Made by a program: the position numbers and the translations under genes
Shown: positions 1 to 5,463 of the stretch, one piece after another
How positions within the stretch are numbered: position 1 is the stretch's first letter
Layout of the letters: every line of letters starts with the position of its first letter
The notes under the pieces: model-generated
Database searches by the model: none
What the model saw: the letters and a program-made list of their open reading frames with translations, nothing else
Told to the model about the DNA's origin: nothing
NCBI GenBank assembly: GCA_035711465.1
Contig: DASTCC010000375.1
Coordinates: 1 to 7,132 of the forward strand
From: DASTCC01 sp035711465
GTDB lineage: Bacteria; Acidobacteriota; Vicinamibacteria; Vicinamibacterales; SCN-69-37
DNA length: 7,132 bases
Direction: 5' to 3'

Positions 1-2013
1 CGGAATCGCCGGCGGTCCGAACGCGATGACACCCGCTTCGGGAATCTGTTGCGCGAACGCGCGGTTGAGCGCCGCGACGACGCCATTGGCGTGGGTCTCC
101 TCGGTGGTGCGGTCGTGCCACGGCTTCAGCTGCACGAAGAAGAAGCCGATGTTCGACGAGTAGGCGCCGGTCAGCAGGCTGAAACCCGACACCGCGTTGT
201 AGCCCTCGACCGCCTCGTTCCTCGCGAGCACCGCTTCGGCCTTCTTCATCACCGCGTCGGTGCGCTCGAGCGAGGCGCCGTCGGGCAGGAGCGCGTTGAC
301 CAGCAGGTAGCCCTGATCCTCTTCGGGCACGAAGCCGCCGGGAATCCGGCCGACCAGCGCGTAGGTCGCGTAGCAGAGGATGCCGATGAACGCGAGGCTG
401 CGAATCGACTTGCGGATCAGCACGCCGGCGAAGCTGACGTAGCGGTCCGTGCCCCAGCCGAAGATCTTGTTGAACCACCTGTAGAAGCCGCTGAGCAGCG
501 TCTTCTTTCCGGTCGGCGCCTTGAGCAGGAGCGCCGACAGCGCCGGGCTCAGCGTCAGCGCGTTGATGACCGACAGCAGCACCGAGAGCGCGATCGTGAT
601 CGCGAACTGCTGATACAGCCGGCCGGTGATGCCGCCCATGAAGCCGACCGGCACGAACACCGCGGCCAGAATCAGGCCGATCGCGACCACCGGGCCCGAC
701 ACTTCCTCCATCGCCTTGAGCGTCGCTTCCTTCGGCTGCATCCCGTGCTCGATGTGATGCATGACCGCCTCGACGACGACGATCGCGTCGTCGACGACGA
801 TGCCGATGGCGAGGACCAGGCCGAGGAGCGAGAGGACGTTGATCGAGAAGCCGAGCGCCGGGAAGAAGATGAACGCGCCGATCAGCGACACCGGCACCGT
901 CAGCAGCGGAATCAGCGTCGCCCGCCAGTTCTGCAGGAACACGAAGACGACGACGATGACGAGCACGACCGCTTCGAACAGCGTGTGCACGATCTCGGTG
1001 ATGCCCTCGGACACCGGCAGCGTCGTGTCTAGCGAGACCTGATAGCTCATGTCGCGCGGGAAGCGGGTGGCGAGATTCGCCATCTCCGCCTTGATGCGGT
1101 TGGCGACGTCGAGCGCGTTGGTGCCCGGAATCTGGAACACCGCGATCACCGCCGCCGGCTTGCCGTCGTGCCGGCCGACCGCGTTGTAGAGCATCGTCCC
1201 GAGCTCGAGCCGGGCGACGTCCTTGAGGCGGATCTGCGACCCGTCCGGGTTGGTGCGCAGGATGATCTCGCCGAACTGCTGTTCGTTGAGCAGCCGGCCC
1301 TGCGTGCGGACGGTGTAGGTGAACTCGGTGCCGGACGCCGCCGGCGGCCCGCCGATCTGCCCCGCCGGGCTGAGCTGGTTCTGCTGGTTGATTGCGTTGA
1401 CGACGTCGGGCACGGTCAAGCCGAGCCGGCCGATCCGATCCGGGCGCAGCCACACCCGCATCGCGTAGTCGCTGCCGCCGAACAGGTTGATCTGGCCGAC
1501 GCCCTGGATGCGCGCGATCGCGTCGTTGATGTTGATCGTCGTGTAGTTGGAGAGGAAGTTGTTGTCGTAGGTGCCGTTGGGCGACTTGATCGAGATCACC
1601 AGCAGCGGGAACGCCAGCGCCTTCTTCACCGAGACGCCGTAGTTCTTCACCGACGTCGGCATCTGCGGCATCGCCTGCGAGACGCGGTTCTGCGTCAGGA
1701 CGTTGTCCATGTCGAGGTTCGAGCCGACCTCGAACGACACCTTCAACGTCAACGTGCCGTCGTTGGCGTTCGTGGACTTCATGTAGATCATCTGCTCGAC
1801 GCCGTTGATCTGCTGCTCGAGCGGCGTCGCCACCGAGGCCTCGACGTCGGTGGCGCTGGCGCCGACGAACGTCGTCGTCACCTGCACCATCGGCGGGACG
1901 ATCTCGGGATACTGCGCGATCGGCAGACCGCGCATCGCGACCAGGCCGACGAGGACGGTGATGATCGAGATCACCATCGCCACGATCGGGCGATTGACGA
2001 AGAAGCGCGCCAT
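1..2013 (-). CDS. RND multidrug efflux permease, HAE1 (AcrB/MexB-like) family, C-terminus cut by the window edge
   Basis: This is the inner-membrane, proton-driven permease of a tripartite efflux pump. It captures drugs, dyes or solvents from the periplasm and membrane and passes them to an outer-membrane channel. The frame starts at ATG 2013 and runs open through position 1, giving 671 of the usual roughly 1,050 residues. Visible features are the start MARFFVNRPIVAMVISI with TM1 (about residues 10-28), the porter segment containing QNQLSPAGQIGG, the TM2-TM6 block, and TM7 near residues 538-556 followed by GGFVPEEDQGY. The TM4 motif GIVVDDAIVVVE carries Asp408 and Asp409, matching the proton-relay pair Asp407/Asp408 of AcrB. 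The last visible residues, VIAFGPPAIP, fit the second porter repeat. The partner lysine of TM10 lies outside the window. The start codon is 4 nt after the adaptor stop, so the two genes form one operon and are probably translationally coupled. No frameshift is seen. Substrate range cannot be read from the sequence. Confidence 0.96.
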   Translation of the reverse strand, partial: MARFFVNRPIVAMVISIITVLVGLVAMRGLPIAQYPEIVPPMVQVTTTFVGASATDVEASVATPLEQQINGVEQMIYMKSTNANDGTLTLKVSFEVGSNLDMDNVLTQNRVSQAMPQMPTSVKNYGVSVKKALAFPLLVISIKSPNGTYDNNFLSNYTTININDAIARIQGVGQINLFGGSDYAMRVWLRPDRIGRLGLTVPDVVNAINQQNQLSPAGQIGGPPAASGTEFTYTVRTQGRLLNEQQFGEIILRTNPDGSQIRLKDVARLELGTMLYNAVGRHDGKPAAVIAVFQIPGTNALDVANRIKAEMANLATRFPRDMSYQVSLDTTLPVSEGITEIVHTLFEAVVLVIVVVFVFLQNWRATLIPLLTVPVSLIGAFIFFPALGFSINVLSLLGLVLAIGIVVDDAIVVVEAVMHHIEHGMQPKEATLKAMEEVSGPVVAIGLILAAVFVPVGFMGGITGRLYQQFAITIALSVLLSVINALTLSPALSALLLKAPTGKKTLLSGFYRWFNKIFGWGTDRYVSFAGVLIRKSIRSLAFIGILCYATYALVGRIPGGFVPEEDQGYLLVNALLPDGASLERTDAVMKKAEAVLARNEAVEGYNAVSGFSLLTGAYSSNIGFFFVQLKPWHDRTTEETHANGVVAALNRAFAQQIPEAGVIAFGPPAIP

Positions 2014-2017
2014 CGTC

Positions 2018-3202
2018 CTACTTCGCCTCGCCGCCGGATCCGGCCGGCGGCGCCGGCCTGGCGGTGACCGTGGCCCCTTCCTGCACGCGCTGGATGCCTT
2101 CGACGATGACCTTGTCGCCGGCGGCGACGCCTTCCTCGATCACCCAGAGGCTGTCCACCTTCTGGCCGACCTTGACGTTGCGGAACGTCACCTTGTTGTC
2201 GGCCCCGACGATGGCGACGCTGTACAGGTTCTGGAGCTCCTGCACGGCCCGCTGCGGCACCGCCAGCGCGCCGACCTGAGTGTCGAGCACCAGACGCGAT
2301 CGCGCGTACTGGCCGGGCCGCAGCAGCGCCTGTGGATTGGGAAAGATGAACTGCACCGCGAGCGTGCCGCTGGTCGGATCGATGGCGCGCTCGATCGGGC
2401 CGAGCCTGCCCTTGTGCGGATAGACGGTGTTGTCGGCGAGCGTCAGCTCGATCTGCGCGCCGACCGGATCCTTGCCGGCGGCCTCCTGGCGGCGCCTGAA
2501 GACGCGGAGGTAGTCGGCTTCGGTGACGCCGACGCGGAAGATGATCGGATTGATCTGCGAGATCGTCGTCAGGAGCGTGTTCTCGCCGCGGCCGACGAGA
2601 TTGCCCGCCTTCATCTGCGTCGTGCCGATCAGGCCGTCGATCGGCGCGTGGATCCTCGTGTAGCCGAGGTTGATCGACGCTTGCTCGACGGCCGCCTTCG
2701 CGGCGTCGACCTGCGATCGCGCCGCGTCCTGCGCCGCGAGCGCGTTGTCGAGCTCCTGCTGGCTGACCGCCTGCTTGGCGGCGAGCGGACGATAGCGGGC
2801 GACGTCGCCGTCCGCCTTGTTGAGACGCGCGGCCGCCGTGGCCTGCTCCGCCTTCGCCGCCGCGAGCGCCGCCTCGAACGGCTTCCGATCGATCTCGTAG
2901 AGGAGGTCGCCTTTGCGAACGAACTCGCCTTCCTGGAACCTGACCGTCTCGAGGAAGCCCTCGACGCGGGCGCGGATGTCCACGTCCTGGTCGCCTTCCA
3001 TCTGGCCGACGAGATCGACGAAGACCGGCACGTCGCGGCGAACGACGTCGGCGACGTAGACCTCGGGCGGCGGAGGCGGCGGCGGCGCCGGCGGCTCGCT
3101 GCATGCCGCAACGGCCGTCGCCGCGCATAACGCGGTGAGCAGACGTCGCGCCGCGCGGCGTATCCGCCAGCCAGACGCCGGACGATCGACGCATATGTCC
3201 AT
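2018..3202 (-). CDS. Lipoprotein periplasmic adaptor (membrane fusion protein, AcrA/MexA-like) of the RND pump
   Basis: This 394-residue protein bridges the RND permease and an outer-membrane channel; its length matches AcrA/MexA (about 380-400). The N-terminus has a positively charged stretch (RIRRAARR, 13-20), a hydrophobic segment and a lipobox VAAC with the lipidated cysteine at Cys34, so it is probably a signal-peptidase-II lipoprotein. A proline-rich linker follows (37-46, seven consecutive prolines at the end). Next come the first lipoyl half (VDIRARVEGFLETV, 74-87, then FVRKGDLLYEID), an alanine-rich alpha-helical hairpin (about 107-177), the second lipoyl half (YTRIHAPIDGLIG, 181-193), a beta-barrel (about 215-305) and a membrane-proximal domain (about 310-380). 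The frame extends upstream to ATG 3550, but ATG 3202 is preferred: it has GGAG 6 nt upstream, gives a signal peptide of normal length, and avoids translating the promoter region. It is first in the operon with the permease. Confidence 0.95.
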   Translation of the reverse strand: MDICVDRPASGWRIRRAARRLLTALCAATAVAACSEPPAPPPPPPPEVYVADVVRRDVPVFVDLVGQMEGDQDVDIRARVEGFLETVRFQEGEFVRKGDLLYEIDRKPFEAALAAAKAEQATAAARLNKADGDVARYRPLAAKQAVSQQELDNALAAQDAARSQVDAAKAAVEQASINLGYTRIHAPIDGLIGTTQMKAGNLVGRGENTLLTTISQINPIIFRVGVTEADYLRVFRRRQEAAGKDPVGAQIELTLADNTVYPHKGRLGPIERAIDPTSGTLAVQFIFPNPQALLRPGQYARSRLVLDTQVGALAVPQRAVQELQNLYSVAIVGADNKVTFRNVKVGQKVDSLWVIEEGVAAGDKVIVEGIQRVQEGATVTARPAPPAGSGGEAK

Positions 3203-3208
3203 TGCGGG

Positions 3209-3212
3209 CTCC
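3209..3212 (-). promoter_or_regulatory. Ribosome binding site of the adaptor gene
   Basis: On the minus strand GGAG lies 6 nt before ATG 3202 (GGAGCCCGCAATG). It is the best Shine-Dalgarno match in this region and decides the adaptor start against the longer in-frame alternative at 3550. Confidence 0.75.
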
Positions 3213-3234
3213 AGTGAGGCGACGGGTGCTTCAA

Positions 3235-3250
3235 AGCAGCAGCCGTGCCA
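3235..3250 (-). promoter_or_regulatory. Candidate sigma-54 (RpoN) -24/-12 promoter driving the adaptor-permease operon
   Basis: Read on the minus strand the element is TGGCACGGCTGCTGCT. The sigma-54 consensus is TGGCAC-N5-TTGC[A/T], so this differs at one specified base (C for the first T of the -12 block) and keeps the invariant GG-N10-GC spacing. The predicted transcription start, about 12 nt past the -12 GC, falls near 3224. That leaves a leader of about 22 nt containing the GGAG ribosome binding site at 3209-3212. This is a motif match by eye only; no systematic scan of the window for background hits was made. Confidence 0.45.
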
Positions 3251-3323
3251 GCGCTCCGCCGCGGCGAGCGATCGAGGAAGTCGCCTTATTCCCGAAGCGT
3301 ATTCACCGCCTGACGCCGCGGCG

Positions 3324-3343
3324 GCCGGACGCTCGCGTCCGGC
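3324..3343. repeat. Perfect 20-nt inverted repeat (9-bp arms), candidate enhancer or operator site
   Basis: GCCGGACGC-TC-GCGTCCGGC is a perfect inverted repeat with 9-bp arms and a 2-nt centre. Its centre lies about 110 bp upstream of the predicted leftward start (near 3224) and about 170 bp upstream of the predicted rightward start (near 3505), within the usual range for activator sites of sigma-54 enhancer-binding proteins. No T-tract follows on either strand, so it does not look like an intrinsic terminator. Alternatives are a repressor operator or an extragenic palindromic (REP-like) element. High GC makes palindromes more frequent, but one with 9-bp arms is longer than expected by chance in 328 bp. 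Confidence 0.45.
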
Positions 3344-3357
3344 AGACTCCGAGATTC

Positions 3358-3371
3358 TGGAGGTGCCTCCA
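3358..3371. repeat. Short inverted repeat (6-bp arms) in the divergent region
   Basis: TGGAGG-TG-CCTCCA is an inverted repeat with 6-bp arms and a 2-nt centre, 14 bp to the right of the 20-nt palindrome. Its sequence differs from that palindrome, so it would be a site for another regulator or a chance repeat. It has no known-motif match that I recognise. Confidence 0.25.
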
Positions 3372-3478
3372 CGCCGCGCCGGGAGTCGCGGCCGCGGTCG
3401 ACCGTCCCGCCCGTCACAGTTTTCGAGCAAACCCACACGTTCCCGGCGCAACCGCTTTCTCGCCGTCGCCGATGGCTG

Positions 3479-3494
3479 TGGCACGGGACGTGCT
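3479..3494 (+). promoter_or_regulatory. Candidate sigma-54 (RpoN) -24/-12 promoter driving the ABM-like gene
   Basis: TGGCACGGGACGTGCT matches TGGCAC-N5-TTGC[A/T] except for G in place of the first T of the -12 block, with the invariant GG-N10-GC spacing intact. The predicted transcription start is near 3505, giving a leader of about 26 nt to ATG 3531. It shares TGGCACGG and a terminal TGCT with the oppositely oriented element at 3235-3250. The -12 GC lies 38 nt from its start codon, compared with 34 nt on the other side. Confidence 0.45.
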
Positions 3495-3530
3495 CTGTTG
3501 CCTCGATTGAATCCAAGCCCTGGCTGGTTT

Positions 3531-3878
3531 ATGGATGCGATGCCTTTCACGTCTGCCTGGATGAGCTTGCGGTGGATCGTCGCGCCCGACGAAGCGCGCC
3601 GGATCGCCGACGCGCTTCACGCGCTGATGGCCGAAGCCCGTGGCCAGCACGGGTATCAGGGGTCGTCACTGTCGACCGAGCTCGGCGAGCGCGCGACGCT
3701 GCACTACCGTGAGGATTGGGAGTCGGAGGACGACCTGCAGCGGCAGATTCGCTCGAAGCGGTTCACTCACGTGGCCGAGCTCATCGATCGAGCGAGCGAA
3801 GCGCCGCAGGTGGAATTTCACGTGCCGAATGCCGTCCGCGGACTCGACTACGCCGTCGAGCTGCGGAAGCAGCGCTGA
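3531..3878 (+). CDS. Small antibiotic-biosynthesis-monooxygenase-like (ABM, dimeric alpha/beta barrel) protein
   Basis: This 115-residue cytoplasmic protein has no signal peptide or membrane segment. The pattern fits the ABM/dimeric alpha-beta barrel fold: an opening strand (MSLRWIVAP, 11-19), a helix (DEARRIADALHALMAEAR, 20-37), the turn and strand GYQGSSLSTE (41-50), a central strand and helix with HYREDWESEDDLQRQIRS (58-75) then RFTHVAELIDRA, and a last strand VEFHVPNAVRGLDYAVEL. Family members are cofactor-free quinol oxygenases, haem-degrading enzymes or proteins of unknown function; no catalytic residue here lets me choose among them. ATG 3531 is the first start after the -24/-12 element at 3479-3494. 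ATG 3540 and ATG 3561 are in frame and also possible, since none has a clear Shine-Dalgarno. The open frame extends upstream to 3135, but that part overlaps the adaptor gene antisense. The gene is divergent from the efflux operon and convergent with the kinase at 3898, with 19 nt between stops. Confidence 0.75.
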   Translation: MDAMPFTSAWMSLRWIVAPDEARRIADALHALMAEARGQHGYQGSSLSTELGERATLHYREDWESEDDLQRQIRSKRFTHVAELIDRASEAPQVEFHVPNAVRGLDYAVELRKQR

Positions 3879-3897
3879 TCGCCGGACGCGGCGGCGC

Positions 3898-5463
3898 TCA
3901 GCGAATGGTCTGGCCGGGCTTCCGGCCGGTGGCGCGCGCGACCGTCCGTACGAGACGCTCCGGATCCACGGGCTTGGCGACGTGTGCGTGAAAGCCGCCG
4001 CCGAGCAGCCGGCGCCGATCGTCCTCGCTCGCGAACGCGGTCACCGCAATCGCCGGCTGCAACCGCCCCAGCTCGCGCACGCGCCGCAGCAGCTCGACGC
4101 CGTCCAAGTCCGGCAGGCCGACGTCGCTGACGACGACGTCGAACGCCGATCCGCGCAGCGACTCGAGCGCCGCGGCACCGGTCTCGACCGCGATGATCCC
4201 GGCGCCGTAGCCGGCCAGGATCGACGCGAGCACCTCCCGCGCATCGGGATCGTCCTCGACGAGGAGGATGCGGAGGCCGGCGAGACTCGACTCGGGCAGA
4301 TCGAACGCCACGCCCGGCGCATCCGGCTTGACGTCGAGCAGCGGCAACGTGATCGTGCAGGTCGTGCCCTTGCCGACGCCGGCGCTGTCGAGCGTCACCT
4401 GCCCGTTGTGGCGCTCGACGAGGTAGTGCACGATGGCGAGGCCGAGCCCGAGGCCGCGGTCGCGCCCGCTCGCCATCGCCCGCGCCTGCCGGAACCGCTC
4501 GAACACGTGCGGCAGGAACTCGGGATCGATGCCGGCGCCGGTGTCGCTGACGCGAATGAACGCCTTCTCGCTCTCGACGCCGCAGCTGACGACGATCGAT
4601 CCGCCCTCCGGCGTGAACTGGAACGCGTTGTTGAGCAGGTTCGAGACCACCTGCTCGAGCCGCATCGCATCGCCGTAGACGCGCGCCGGCGCGACGCGGA
4701 CCTCGACGTCGATGTGCTTGCGCTTGTGCGCCGGCGCGTCGAACGAGGACTCGACCGCCGCCTCGATCACCGGCCGCAGATCGATCGGCTGGAGATCGAC
4801 CTCGAGCTTGCCCGCGGAGATGCGCGAGACGTCGAGCAGGTCGTTGATGAGCTGCACCTGCACGCGGGCGTTGCGGTCGAGCATGTCGAGGGCGCGGTCG
4901 AAGCTGGCCGGGTCTTTGGCGCCGCGCTTGAGCAGCCAGATCGATCCGGTCATCGCGTTCAGCGGCGTCCGCAGCTCGTGCGAGACCATGGCGACGAACG
5001 CGTCCTTCATCTGATTGGCGCGCTCGGCCTCCTCGCGGGCGAGCTTCTCGCGCGCGACGGCGAGCTCGAGCTGGACTTCCACCTGCCGGGTGCGCAGCAG
5101 CGCCCGAACGGTGGCCAGGAGCACTTCCGGACCGAGCGGCTCGATCAAGTACATATCGGCGCCGTGATCGAGGCCGCGGGCGCGATCGGCTTCGGTCACG
5201 GCGGTCTGCGACACCTGCAGGATCTGAATCGTCGGACTGGTGAACTCCTCTTTCAGGCGTCGGCAGACCTCGAGGCCGCTCATGTCAGGCAGATTGACGT
5301 CGAGGACGACGAGGTCGGGACGGTCCTGCCGCGCCAGGGCGAGGCCTTCGGCGCCGGTCCGCGCCTCGGCGATCGTGTAGCCGGCGCGCGTGAGGATCCG
5401 CGCCTTGACGAACCGGGACGCGTCCTGATCGTCGACGACGAGAATGCGACACGCGGTGTTCAT
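3898..5463 (-). CDS. Hybrid histidine kinase, REC-HisKA-HATPase-REC
   Basis: This soluble 521-residue hybrid sensor kinase has no membrane segment. The N-terminal receiver (about 5-122) has acidic residues Asp11/Asp12, phospho-acceptor Asp55 (LVVLDVNLPD) and Ser85, but the conserved receiver lysine is Glu108 (YLIEPLGPE). A short coiled linker (about 126-150) leads to HisKA with phospho-acceptor His162 (VSHELRTPLNA). The ATPase domain has an N box (NLLNNAFQFTP, 275-285; Gln282 where Lys is usual), G1 (DTGAGID, 307-313), F box (FERF, 321-324) and G2 (GLGLGL, 337-342). The C-terminal receiver (about 397-512) is complete: Asp404/Asp405, Asp447, Thr475, Lys497. There is no DNA-binding or enzymatic output domain. 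Input probably arrives as phosphate on, or protein contact with, the N-terminal receiver; output would be through the C-terminal receiver or an external HPt. ATG 5463 overlaps the upstream kinase stop as ATGA, so translation is probably coupled; no clear Shine-Dalgarno precedes it. Confidence 0.95.
   Translation of the reverse strand: MNTACRILVVDDQDASRFVKARILTRAGYTIAEARTGAEGLALARQDRPDLVVLDVNLPDMSGLEVCRRLKEEFTSPTIQILQVSQTAVTEADRARGLDHGADMYLIEPLGPEVLLATVRALLRTRQVEVQLELAVAREKLAREEAERANQMKDAFVAMVSHELRTPLNAMTGSIWLLKRGAKDPASFDRALDMLDRNARVQVQLINDLLDVSRISAGKLEVDLQPIDLRPVIEAAVESSFDAPAHKRKHIDVEVRVAPARVYGDAMRLEQVVSNLLNNAFQFTPEGGSIVVSCGVESEKAFIRVSDTGAGIDPEFLPHVFERFRQARAMASGRDRGLGLGLAIVHYLVERHNGQVTLDSAGVGKGTTCTITLPLLDVKPDAPGVAFDLPESSLAGLRILLVEDDPDAREVLASILAGYGAGIIAVETGAAALESLRGSAFDVVVSDVGLPDLDGVELLRRVRELGRLQPAIAVTAFASEDDRRRLLGGGFHAHVAKPVDPERLVRTVARATGRKPGQTIR

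Larger units (their letters stand above)
3203..3530. other. 328-bp divergent intergenic control region
   Basis: This is the only long non-coding stretch in the window, between the adaptor gene (leftward) and the ABM-like gene (rightward). It holds two sigma-54-like -24/-12 elements pointing outwards (3235-3250 minus, 3479-3494 plus). Between them lie a perfect 9-bp-arm inverted repeat (3324-3343), a 6-bp-arm inverted repeat (3358-3371), two adjoining 10-bp palindromes (3387-3396 and 3395-3404) and a locally AT-richer patch (about 3416-3435). Open frames cross it on both strands, but they lack good starts and protein-like composition. I see no convincing sigma-70 promoter; the nearest is a weak AT-rich stretch at about 3283-3305 on the minus strand. 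Confidence 0.7.

Noticed and set aside
49..3130. Overlapping long plus-strand open frames at 49-1032, 1168-2067 and 1805-3130
   Set aside because: They are antisense to the clearly recognisable permease and adaptor and have Arg/Asp/His-rich, non-protein-like composition. They are GC-bias shadows.
1971..3234. Minus-strand open frames at 1971-3194 and 2629-3234 overlapping the adaptor
   Set aside because: They are in other frames from the adaptor, with Arg/Ser/Ala-rich translations and no motifs. The adaptor frame carries the lipobox and lipoyl motifs.
3283..3330. Possible sigma-70 promoter for the adaptor around the AT-richer GAATAC/GAATAA stretch on the minus strand
   Set aside because: No acceptable -35 box lies at 16-18 nt, and the -10 matches are poor. 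The -24/-12 element is a better explanation.
3387..3404. Two 10-bp palindromes, CGCGGCCGCG and CGGTCGACCG
   Set aside because: At this GC content about one palindrome of this size is expected by chance in a stretch of 328 bp, so they are not called as sites on their own.
3135..3530. N-terminal extension of the ABM-like protein upstream of 3531
   Set aside because: The added 132 residues are Arg/Ser/Pro-rich, overlap the adaptor gene antisense and lie upstream of the candidate promoter. The recognisable fold begins near residue 11 of the chosen product.
3203..3550. N-terminal extension of the adaptor to ATG 3550
   Set aside because: It would put 116 residues of non-conserved sequence before the lipoprotein signal peptide and translate through the promoter region. 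ATG 3202 has a good ribosome binding site and gives the family length.
3871..3898. Possible bidirectional terminator between the convergent stops: AGCGC/GCGCT arms around GCCG-GACG-CGGC
   Set aside because: The stem is interrupted, the inner hairpin is only 4 bp, and no T-tract follows on either strand. Such pairing is common at this GC content.
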